A DNA stretch of 7,778 nt, taken from positions 1 through 7,778 of the forward strand of contig JAIROQ010000084.1 in assembly GCA_031257455.1 (NCBI GenBank), read 5' to 3'. Each line of letters begins with the position of its first letter. The stretch's first letter is position 1. A program made the position numbers and the translations under genes. The notes under the pieces are model-generated. The model did not search any database. It was given only the letters and a program-made list of their open reading frames with translations, and was not told where the DNA came from. Origin of the DNA: Prevotellaceae bacterium (GTDB lineage: Bacteria; Bacteroidota; Bacteroidia; Bacteroidales; UBA932). Positions 1 to 6,368 of this stretch are shown piece after piece.

Positions 1-23
1 CTTTTTTGCAAGTTTTTAGAATG

Positions 24-55
24 TAAAGATACTAAATATTGCAAATATTTACAAA
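24..55 (-). promoter_or_regulatory. Candidate leftward promoter for a gene outside the window
   Basis: Read on the minus strand, TTTG (55 to 52) is followed after exactly 20 bp by TATCTTTA (31 to 24). This matches the Bacteroidetes TTTG/TAnnTTTG promoter with one mismatch in the -7 element. A 7-bp inverted repeat (AAATATT at 34-40, AATATTT at 44-50) lies in the spacer and could be an operator, though such AT-rich dyads arise easily by chance. The gene it would serve is not visible. Confidence 0.4.
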
Positions 56-107
56 CTTTTTTATCAATATTTTATTAACAATCAGACCAATATCCGAATT
101 TTAAGGA

Positions 108-159
108 ACGACTAATTAAATAGTCAATCAAAATATGGCTTACGACTAAAAAAATAGTT
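108..159. repeat. Pair of 18-bp near-identical repeats upstream of rpmH
   Basis: ACGACTAATTAAATAGTC (108-125) and ACGACTAAAAAAATAGTT (142-159) match at 15 of 18 positions and start 34 bp apart, roughly three helical turns. Each has the dyad layout GACTA-N6-TAGTY; the first is close to a perfect palindrome around TTAA. The second copy overlaps the presumed -33 TTG of the rpmH promoter (158-160). This is the arrangement expected of paired regulator sites, but no regulator can be named and AT-rich composition lowers the significance. Confidence 0.4.
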
Positions 160-188
160 GGTAGTTTTCTAAAAAAAGATTATCTTTG
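158..188 (+). promoter_or_regulatory. Promoter of rpmH (Bacteroidetes type)
   Basis: TTG at 158-160 and TATCTTTG at 181-188 are separated by 20 bp, fitting the Bacteroidetes housekeeping consensus (TTG at -33, TAnnTTTG at -7). Transcription should start near 192-195, giving a leader of only about 15 nt before the rpmH ATG at 209. No Shine-Dalgarno sequence is seen, as is usual in this phylum. Confidence 0.75.
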
Positions 189-208
189 CAGTCCAAAATT
201 TTTGAGTA

Positions 209-361
209 ATGAAAAGGACATTTCAACCATCACAGCGTAAACGCCGCAATAAACATGGATTTCGCGAAAGAATGGCTACGGCTAACGGCCGCCGCGTACT
301 GGCCGCCCGCCGCCGCCGCGGACGCAAGAAATTAACCGTATCAGACGAGGAAAAATTCTAA
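209..361 (+). CDS. rpmH: 50S ribosomal protein L34
   Basis: The frame encodes 50 residues beginning [18 protein letters not shown], the hallmark N-terminus of bacterial L34. An [22 protein letters not shown] segment follows (residues 21-42, here called out only for its key arginines and the NGRRVL core), then the acidic tail TVSDEEKF. L34 is a small, highly basic protein buried in 23S rRNA of the large ribosomal subunit. The length is normal (44-53 residues across bacteria), and the ATG lies about 15 nt after the predicted transcription start. The gene appears monocistronic: its own promoter is upstream and a strong terminator begins 21 bp after the stop. The usual rnpA partner found in many other phyla does not follow. 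Confidence 0.97.
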   Translation: MKRTFQPSQRKRRNKHGFRERMATANGRRVLAARRRRGRKKLTVSDEEKF

Positions 362-382
362 ACAGGAAGTATAAACGGCGTA

Positions 383-411
383 TCAGCCCATTCGTCATGG
401 GCTGATTTTTT
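383..411 (+). terminator. Intrinsic terminator of rpmH
   Basis: A perfect 9-bp stem (TCAGCCCAT 383-391 with ATGGGCTGA 397-405) closes a 5-nt loop and is followed directly by six T residues (406-411). This is a textbook Rho-independent terminator in the rpmH direction. The opposite strand can form the same hairpin downstream of the converging porP/sprF-like gene, but it lacks a U-tract there, so it should be efficient only for rpmH. Confidence 0.92.
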
Positions 412-422
412 ATTTCCTGATT

Positions 423-1385
423 TTATTCGCAGTCATCAAGGCAGAGGTAGCGGCGCGGCTCGGAAGTCTTTATCCGCCATGACAGCAGTATTTCATGAGA
501 GGTCGCTGCTTTGGCCGTTTGCAAATTCCACGTATATCCGAAAGAATACCCCAAGCGCCATTGTTCGGTAACGAACAAGCCGCCCATGACCTGTATATTT
601 CCTATCCAATTGACGCTGGCGCCCACCCAGAAACGGTCGTACCGGTCTTTTACAACCCGGTCGAGGCGTTCCTTTGAAACGGCTTTACGGGGAAAACGGA
701 AATACACAATCGCCCCGCCTTCCCCGCTGAAACGCTCATTGGCGTAGGAAACCAACGCAAGCGGCATGATGGATACCAGTTCTTCGATATCAACGCGTAT
801 GTTGGCATAGGCATTAAATACGCGGCCGTAGGCATATTCCACCTTATCGGAATTGATGTTAAGATGGAGAGCGGAAAGTCCTGCACGAATTCCTTCGTAA
901 CGAAATTCCACGCCGGCGTCAAAGTCGGGCAGGAGCGTGCGTGGGTAAGCCGTATATTCCGACATGTCGTTCAAATATACGCTTGCATCATCCCGTCCCT
1001 GCGTTAATATACCACCCGCCAGTCCGAAACTTAATGCCATTTTTGTGCCTAATTTCAGGTGATAGGCATACGAAAGTTTTGCATTCAGGGCATAATAAAA
1101 TCCGATATAGTCATTGATGAGCGTGAAGCCGGCGCCTGACGACATGGAAGCAAATAAGTTTTGCGCATTCAGGAATAATGTTCCGGGCGTTCCTTCCATG
1201 CCTGTCCATTGTTTGCGGGCAATGGCGCTTACTTCAAAATAATTGGTATTGCCGGTAGCTGCCGGATTTATCAGCGAACGGGTTAACCATTTATGAGTAT
1301 TGTCAAACCCGTCTTGCGCCCGTAACGCAATAACCGTTGCCAGCAAAAGGGAGAAGGACAGTATGAGATGATATGCTTTCTTCAT
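423..1385 (-). CDS. PorP/SprF family type IX secretion outer membrane protein
   Basis: The 320-residue protein has a signal peptide (residues 1-23, MKK then a hydrophobic core ending in ALRA before Gln). It then carries the family signature: an NPAATG motif at 40-45, and an arginine-tryptophan stretch RKQWTGMEGTPGT at 57-69. The rest alternates short aromatic strands and turns, as in an outer-membrane beta-barrel of the PorP/SprF family (often annotated as type IX secretion system membrane protein). Known members either sit in the T9SS machinery (PorP) or are dedicated partners needed to secrete or display one cargo (SprF for SprB in Flavobacterium). The ATG is 13 bp downstream of the stop of the giant cargo gene, the usual SprB-SprF order, so the partner role is more likely; this is inferred from context. 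A short tail with two cysteines (315 and 319) follows the last strand. No separate promoter is visible, so it is probably co-transcribed with the cargo gene. Confidence 0.9.
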   Translation of the reverse strand: MKKAYHLILSFSLLLATVIALRAQDGFDNTHKWLTRSLINPAATGNTNYFEVSAIARKQWTGMEGTPGTLFLNAQNLFASMSSGAGFTLINDYIGFYYALNAKLSYAYHLKLGTKMALSFGLAGGILTQGRDDASVYLNDMSEYTAYPRTLLPDFDAGVEFRYEGIRAGLSALHLNINSDKVEYAYGRVFNAYANIRVDIEELVSIMPLALVSYANERFSGEGGAIVYFRFPRKAVSKERLDRVVKDRYDRFWVGASVNWIGNIQVMGGLFVTEQWRLGYSFGYTWNLQTAKAATSHEILLSWRIKTSEPRRYLCLDDCE

Positions 1386-1398
1386 TCAATATAAATCA

Positions 1399-4300
1399 TT
1401 ATTGGGGCAATACGGTTATATAGCCCGAAAAATAACGGGTTGTATGGTTATGGATATTTTGTGGAATAGTTACCTTATAAAAGTATGTGCCTGCCGGCGC
1501 CCGCTGTCCGTCTGCTTTCAGTCCTGTCCATCCAAGCCCTTTATGTATTAGGTATCCGCGGCGGTCGTATATCTCCAGCTCGTATTCTGCGAGGAAAATG
1601 CTGTTGAAACCGCTGCTTCCCGGCAGGAAAGCGTTGGGCGCCGACCATTCCGGCGCTAAAACATAATCACCGGTCGCCAGACAATTATCGGCGTCTTTCA
1701 CTGTAATGGTTAGCGGATAATCATAATAATTGCCTCCCGACAATCTGGCGAAACCGGTAACAGAGCCATCGGTCTTAAATATCAATCCTGCGGGTAACGC
1801 TCCGTTGAGGTCGTAGGAAACCGGGTGTACGGCATTTTCGGCGCTGAACCGGAAATCATAATAAATATTGTGCTTGAACGCGGGCATTTTTTCCGGCTTA
1901 ATCACTATCGGCGGACGGGCAAAGACCGTGACGCTTGCCGGCTCCGAGTTCCCGCATTTGTTGGACGCCACCACAGTGTAAACGGTTGGGGTTTCAACTA
2001 CCGTAACAGCCGGATCTACGGATTGTCCGTCCTTATACCATGCCAGCGTTCCGTAGAAGCTTTCCGGTATCAGCATAATGACATCCCCGAGACATGCGGT
2101 AATCTCCGTGCGTATGGTGACGAACGGTAAAGGCGTCATCGTTACCTCCACAGTGGAGGAGGCGCTCGTACATTGATTGTGCGCAATAGCAACATAGGTG
2201 CCGGGAGCCGTTACCGGGAAAGTCGTTTCGGTTACCGGTATGAAATTATTGTTACCTTCTGCTTTCACCCAATCCAGTGTTATATTGTCGCCCTGCCAGC
2301 TTTTTACATTTAATGTCAATTCGCTATTTTCACATACGTCAATGTCGTCCATCGCTTCTACCTGCGGCAGGGCAATAGCGTTTATCACTATGGTATCATA
2401 GGCGGCCGGGCAAGGGAGATTGGTTACCGACACAATATAGGTTGCCGGCGTTGTTACGGTAATCACCGGCTCCGGTTCCGTCTGTCCGGAGGGCATCCAT
2501 GAAATTATGCCTGTTCGTTCGTAGTCGCTTAATGCCAGTGTTACCGTAGAACCTTCGCAGGCTTCAATGACAGGTTCGGCCGCCTTGACAAACGGAACGG
2601 CGGATAAAAATATCTTGCTGTCCGTTGAATTGACGCCGCATTCATTTTCGGCGACTAAAGTAAAATTAAATTCTCCGGCTGCAGGGGAGTTGTAAACAGT
2701 ATCCGGTTTGTTAATTTCAACGTTGCCCGGCAATATCCATTTATAGGTCGTAAACTGTTCGACTGCCGTCAGAGGAATGGAGTTTTGGCAATAAGTCTCG
2801 GAAGGCACAGGCTTTTGGAAAACGGGTTTCCTGCTCGTCTGGAACAGTACTGTCAATCGTTCGGGCTCCCCGATGTCTGTCTTCATTTCAGAGCATGTGT
2901 AGGAATAGGTGGCTTGTACCTGATATGTTTTTTCCTCCGCATCCTGTAAATTCGGAGCTATGGCATTTGGATAGCCAAGCCACTGTACGGTATGCATGTT
3001 TACGAGTGCGCTATCTACATATTCATTCAAATGAACTTCTTTATCTGTTTCGCAAACAGGAACTGTCTTCTGTTTTAAAATATGCGGCCGTTCGCGGACG
3101 CTCACGAAAACATCTACGGCTATCGTCTGTGTCGCTGTTTCCGATGAGCGTTTGTATTCAATCTCCGCCACGTAGGTAATAGAATCGTCAGGCGACAGGA
3201 TGTATTGCCTTTCGGTAGGCCACGGCGTATAATCGGGGTTCAGGGGCGGTTGCGGAGACAATACCGCGCCGGTCTTTTTGTCTTTCCATATTACCTGTAC
3301 AATCGTATCGCAAGCATCTGCTATAACCCGTGCCGTGTCTGCAGTTCCCCGGCAAAGGTTGTAAGATGCGGGCGATACTTTCGGCGGGTCATTACGCACA
3401 TTCAGCTGGCCGGTTACATACGTTGACTTGTCCATCGCTGTTGACCGGTCGTAGTAAATTACCCGTGCCTGAATAGTCGTATTCTGGCTGACGGTTGTCT
3501 TATATGCCATCATCCTTTCACTCCGGCCAACGTGAACCGGCGTGGCGATATTCCAGTTATCGACTGTTACAATACTATCGCATTTGCTTGTAATGGCAAT
3601 AATCGCGCTGTCTCCCTTGCATATTTCCTCCGGCGAAGCATACATGTGAAAAGCGGACGGAATAATAGCCAATGGAAGCGGTATTGTTATATTGTCATCT
3701 TTAGCCTGTTCTTTGCTGCGGTATTTTATTTCGGCGGTGTAGGTAGCATTTTCCGTTGCCTTCACGCGGTAACACCACGAATGCGACCCATTGGATTGCA
3801 ATTCCGGTTTACTTACACCGGCAGGGGTTACCGTCCAATCGATAGATAATATATCATCGCAGTCTGTAGTAATGCAAAAATCGGCGCTGTCTCCCTTACA
3901 TATATCATAAGGCCATCCGGACACACTTGGCGGATCTACCGGTGATGGCGCTATATTCATTATCATATCCAAAGCAACGGTCTTTAGAGCTACCGTATAG
4001 CTCGCGCCGGTGGGAATAGGATTACACCGATAGGTATGTTCGCGGGGCGTTGAGAAATTCAAGTTGCAACCGGCGCTACCACCGGCATACGTAATATTTA
4101 CAGATTGGATAGTGTCGTTACAACCGGTAGCTAAAGAAAGCTGTATATCTACCGGGTCGCCGGGACAATTCCGGTAGTTGCAAACAGCGCTTGCAGTAGT
4201 AGCAGTTCCTGTTATAATAAATTGAACTGGTGTTGGCGGTATCGTATAGGTTTTCGGGCCGTCACAAACAGAAGTATAGGCTACCTTTGCACTAACTGTA

Positions 4301-5055
4301 GCTACCAGTGACGCCCAATCCGGTACTTTATAATTCGCCGCATCGGACACCGGTTGTCCATTACTTGTCCAAGTTGCCGTTCCTTCAAGATAGGCGGCCG
4401 GATAGGAGTTGTTTTCATCGTCCTTTACAAAAAAACGCAACAGCGAATGGAGGCCAATCGTTTCTCCTATGCAGAACGGTGGCATGCTCTTGTTCCACGT
4501 TACCTCAGGGTTCACGATGGGCGCTTTTCCTTCTACGGTCCATGTAGCGGTAGAACTTGTCGTGCAATAGTCATTCCGGGCTGTTGCCACGAATGAATAA
4601 GTTCTGTTTTCGATGAGAACTTCCTCGCCATCGGAATAGATGGTTGAACCGTTACGCCACATCACTTCTTGGGCATTTGTAGCGGTAGCAAGCAATGTAA
4701 TCCTTGTTCCCCTGCAAACTGAAATATCGGCGGGGACGGTTACATTTGGTTCCAGCCAAACGGTAACCAGCGCGTCTTTGGTAAGTGTGTCGCCGTTTTC
4801 GGTAAGGCAGTATTCCAACGTGTAGGTCGTGTTACTGACAGGCGATACCACACAATAGAAACCCGCCGTATTTAGATAAGTATTTCCCTCTTTCCACCGG
4901 GAATAGGGCACATTTTGCGGATGCGCCACAATTAGCGTATTGAGGTCAGTACTGCCACCACGGCAGATATTCCCATTCTGTAAGGTGATATCCGTTGTTT
5001 GAGCATTAACCGTGTGCGTCAGAAACAACAATAATGAAACGTAAGCACAACGCAT
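1399..5055 (-). CDS. Giant multi-Ig surface protein with T9SS type B sorting domain
   Basis: This 1218-residue secreted protein starts with a signal peptide (residues 1-18, cleavage probably after VNA). About twelve Ig/PKD-like repeats of 75-102 residues follow. Each opens with a Cys, usually in a C-x-G context (C31, C114, C195, C297, C386, C479, C568, C668, C756, C833, C908, C988), and most have a later partner Cys. Residues about 1050-1135 resemble a He_PIG-type putative Ig domain (LPAGLIF, DGSVTG, LTITVKDAD). The last 80 residues form a gliding-motility-associated CHU_C-type domain (PNAFLPG, LEIYDRRG, GTYFYKV, GYITVLPQ), the type B T9SS signal that directs export through the outer membrane. 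The likely role is a surface rod or adhesin; the ligand is unknown. An upstream in-frame TTG at 5079 would add eight residues, but ATG at 5055 gives a compact standard signal peptide (MRCAYV then hydrophobic) and is preferred. It lies about 45 nt after a predicted transcription start. The PorP/SprF-like gene follows in the same operon. Confidence 0.88.
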   Translation of the reverse strand: MRCAYVSLLLFLTHTVNAQTTDITLQNGNICRGGSTDLNTLIVAHPQNVPYSRWKEGNTYLNTAGFYCVVSPVSNTTYTLEYCLTENGDTLTKDALVTVWLEPNVTVPADISVCRGTRITLLATATNAQEVMWRNGSTIYSDGEEVLIENRTYSFVATARNDYCTTSSTATWTVEGKAPIVNPEVTWNKSMPPFCIGETIGLHSLLRFFVKDDENNSYPAAYLEGTATWTSNGQPVSDAANYKVPDWASLVATVSAKVAYTSVCDGPKTYTIPPTPVQFIITGTATTASAVCNYRNCPGDPVDIQLSLATGCNDTIQSVNITYAGGSAGCNLNFSTPREHTYRCNPIPTGASYTVALKTVALDMIMNIAPSPVDPPSVSGWPYDICKGDSADFCITTDCDDILSIDWTVTPAGVSKPELQSNGSHSWCYRVKATENATYTAEIKYRSKEQAKDDNITIPLPLAIIPSAFHMYASPEEICKGDSAIIAITSKCDSIVTVDNWNIATPVHVGRSERMMAYKTTVSQNTTIQARVIYYDRSTAMDKSTYVTGQLNVRNDPPKVSPASYNLCRGTADTARVIADACDTIVQVIWKDKKTGAVLSPQPPLNPDYTPWPTERQYILSPDDSITYVAEIEYKRSSETATQTIAVDVFVSVRERPHILKQKTVPVCETDKEVHLNEYVDSALVNMHTVQWLGYPNAIAPNLQDAEEKTYQVQATYSYTCSEMKTDIGEPERLTVLFQTSRKPVFQKPVPSETYCQNSIPLTAVEQFTTYKWILPGNVEINKPDTVYNSPAAGEFNFTLVAENECGVNSTDSKIFLSAVPFVKAAEPVIEACEGSTVTLALSDYERTGIISWMPSGQTEPEPVITVTTPATYIVSVTNLPCPAAYDTIVINAIALPQVEAMDDIDVCENSELTLNVKSWQGDNITLDWVKAEGNNNFIPVTETTFPVTAPGTYVAIAHNQCTSASSTVEVTMTPLPFVTIRTEITACLGDVIMLIPESFYGTLAWYKDGQSVDPAVTVVETPTVYTVVASNKCGNSEPASVTVFARPPIVIKPEKMPAFKHNIYYDFRFSAENAVHPVSYDLNGALPAGLIFKTDGSVTGFARLSGGNYYDYPLTITVKDADNCLATGDYVLAPEWSAPNAFLPGSSGFNSIFLAEYELEIYDRRGYLIHKGLGWTGLKADGQRAPAGTYFYKVTIPQNIHNHTTRYFSGYITVLPQ

Positions 5056-5105
5056 CAGGGGGATAATAATCGGTCGCAATTTTATAAAAACTTTAAAAAT
5101 TATTG

Positions 5106-5113
5106 CAAAGATA
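5106..5113 (-). promoter_or_regulatory. -7 element of the T9SS cargo operon promoter
   Basis: The minus strand reads TATCTTTG (5113 to 5106), identical to the rpmH -7 element and a perfect TAnnTTTG match. Transcription would begin near 5099, about 45 nt before the ATG at 5055. No good TTG is found 19-21 bp further upstream; that position is occupied by the 8-bp tandem array starting at 5122. The -33 element is therefore weak or replaced. Confidence 0.6.
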
Positions 5114-5121
5114 AGAAAAAA

Positions 5122-5205
5122 GATTTACGGATTTACAGGTTTACGGATTTGGCTTGCGCGTCAGCCAAAATAGTCAATAGTCCACAGTCAATAATTAAAT
5201 AGTCA
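5122..5205. repeat. Compound tandem repeat with central GCGCGTCAGC hairpin core
   Basis: Left arm: 8-bp units GATTTACG (5122-5129), GATTTACA (5130-5137), GGTTTACG (5138-5145) and a partial GATTTGGC (5146-5153). Core: TTGGCTTGCGCGTCAGC (5149-5165), inside a perfect 7-bp hairpin stem TTTGGCT (5148-5154) and AGCCAAA (5163-5169) with an 8-nt loop. Right arm: 7-bp units ATAGTCA (5170-5176), ATAGTCC (5177-5183) and ACAGTCA (5184-5190), then ATAATTA and AATAGTCA up to 5205. The core recurs at 7565-7581 with one change. The element fills most of the space between two diverging promoters. Confidence 0.8.
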
Positions 5206-5215
5206 TTTTTTTTAC

Positions 5216-5223
5216 TACTTTTG
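5216..5223 (+). promoter_or_regulatory. Candidate -7 element of the mqnE promoter
   Basis: TACTTTTG at 5216-5223 fits TAnnTTTG and would place the transcript start near 5228-5231, just before the GTG at 5239. The expected -33 site falls in the right arm of the tandem repeat, where no TTG is present. If this promoter is real, the TTG at 5221 lies within it and cannot be the mqnE start codon. Confidence 0.5.
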
Positions 5224-5238
5224 TGCAATTTTTATACC

Positions 5239-6339
5239 GTGATTTTTCCACTAAATACCATAGCTAATCCCTGCCTGCGGGCGGTGGCGGAAAAAGCGTT
5301 GCAGGGGGAACGCCTGTCGGCGGCAGACGGGCAGGCGCTTTACGGGTGCGAAGACTTGGCGCTATTGTCATCGTTGGCTACCTGCAGGCGCAGGCAAATG
5401 AATGGCGACAAGGTTTTTTACAACCGCAATTTCCATATTGAACCTACGAATATTTGTGTCAATCATTGCCTGTTTTGTTCCTATCGCCGGCAAGCCGGAG
5501 AGGCCGGCAGTTGGGAATATTCCATAGACGACATCCGAAAAATTTGCCGGTCGTATGTGGGGCAACCGGTAACGGAAGTCCACATTGTCGGCGGCGTGCA
5601 CCCGGCGCGGGATATTTATTTTTACGCTTCCCTGCTGGACGCCGTGAAACAGCTGTTGCCGCAGGCCACAATCAAGGCTTTTACCGCAGTGGAAATAGAT
5701 TATATGGCGCAAAAAGCGGGATGGACGTATGAAAAAAGTTTGCGGCTATTGAAGGAAAATGGTTTGGAAGCCATGCCCGGCGGCGGTGCGGAGATTTTTG
5801 ACGAAACCATCCGCCGGCGGATTTGTCCCGGCAAAACCGGTGCGCATACATGGCTGTGCATACATGAAACCGCGCACCGCATGGGTATCCGTACCAATGC
5901 CACCATGCTTTTCGGGCATATCGAAACGCCGGCGCACCGTATTGACCACCTTCTCCGGTTGCGTGAACTGCAAGATAAAACCGGCGGTTTCGATGCCTTT
6001 ATCCCGTTAAAATATAAATCGCCACATAACCGTCCGGGTATTGCCGGCGAGGTCTCGACAGCGGAAGTGTTGCATAATTTTGCCGTATGCCGCCTGATGC
6101 TCGACAATATCCCGCACCTCAAAGCCTATTGGCCGATGTTGGGAAAAGACGTTATGCAACGCGCCCTGCACTTCGGCGCTGACGACATTGACGGCACTAT
6201 TGACGACTCTACAAAAATATACAGCATGGCCGGCGCAGACGAACAGCGTCCAACCCTTACGGCCGGAGAACTGGAAAATCATATCACCGCTGCCGGCTAT
6301 ACGGCTGTGGAGCGGAATACTTTTTATGACGAATTATGA
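5239..6339 (+). CDS. mqnE: Aminodeoxyfutalosine synthase (radical SAM, menaquinone)
   Basis: The 366-residue protein is a radical SAM enzyme with the CxxxCxxC [4Fe-4S]-binding motif CVNHCLFC (Cys 73, 77 and 80), preceded by NRNFHIEPTN. Other family marks are GGVHP (118-122), PGGGAEIF (180-187), ICPGK, NATMLFGHIET and FIPLKYK near the middle, and GADDIDGTI (313-321). These fit MqnE rather than its paralogue MqnC, particularly the FGHIET motif. MqnE joins the SAM-derived 5'-deoxyadenosyl group to 3-[(1-carboxyvinyl)oxy]benzoate to give 6-amino-6-deoxyfutalosine, the second step of the cytoplasmic futalosine route to menaquinone. The length is normal. GTG at 5239 is chosen as start because TTG at 5221 overlaps the predicted -7 element, while the alternative ATG at 5398 would remove a conserved helical N-terminus (ANPCLRAVAEKALQGERLS). 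No other mqn gene is in the window. The stop directly abuts a heptamer array. Confidence 0.9.
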   Translation: MIFPLNTIANPCLRAVAEKALQGERLSAADGQALYGCEDLALLSSLATCRRRQMNGDKVFYNRNFHIEPTNICVNHCLFCSYRRQAGEAGSWEYSIDDIRKICRSYVGQPVTEVHIVGGVHPARDIYFYASLLDAVKQLLPQATIKAFTAVEIDYMAQKAGWTYEKSLRLLKENGLEAMPGGGAEIFDETIRRRICPGKTGAHTWLCIHETAHRMGIRTNATMLFGHIETPAHRIDHLLRLRELQDKTGGFDAFIPLKYKSPHNRPGIAGEVSTAEVLHNFAVCRLMLDNIPHLKAYWPMLGKDVMQRALHFGADDIDGTIDDSTKIYSMAGADEQRPTLTAGELENHITAAGYTAVERNTFYDEL

Positions 6340-6360
6340 GTTTAAGGTTTAAAGTTTAAA
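6340..6360. repeat. Three tandem heptamers GTTTAAR between mqnE and the ligase-like gene
   Basis: GTTTAAG (6340-6346), GTTTAAA (6347-6353) and GTTTAAA (6354-6360) begin at the base after the mqnE stop codon and end 8 bp before the next ATG. The same heptamer occurs at 7543-7563 and, inverted, at 7582-7620. There is no GCGCGTCAGC core here. Confidence 0.85.
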
Positions 6361-6368
6361 TTTTATTT

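Noticed and set aside
297..330. GC-rich CCG/CGC run that looks like a triplet repeat
   Set aside because: It is simply the codons for the arginine-rich stretch of ribosomal protein L34, conserved at protein level.
383..411. Bidirectional terminator serving both rpmH and the converging PorP/SprF-like gene
   Set aside because: The hairpin is symmetric, but a T-run follows it only in the plus direction; the minus-strand continuation reads TACGCCGT, so only the rpmH role is supported.
5056..5238. A small gene or riboswitch in the divergent intergenic region
   Set aside because: No convincing short reading frame is present, and the space is accounted for by promoter elements and tandem repeats; nothing resembles a known riboswitch core.
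5700..6122. A 140-codon minus-strand open frame opposite mqnE, and other antisense frames at 5368-5712 and 6007-6282
   Set aside because: They are antisense shadows of the conserved radical SAM gene, with no promoter, no recognisable motif and mutual overlap.
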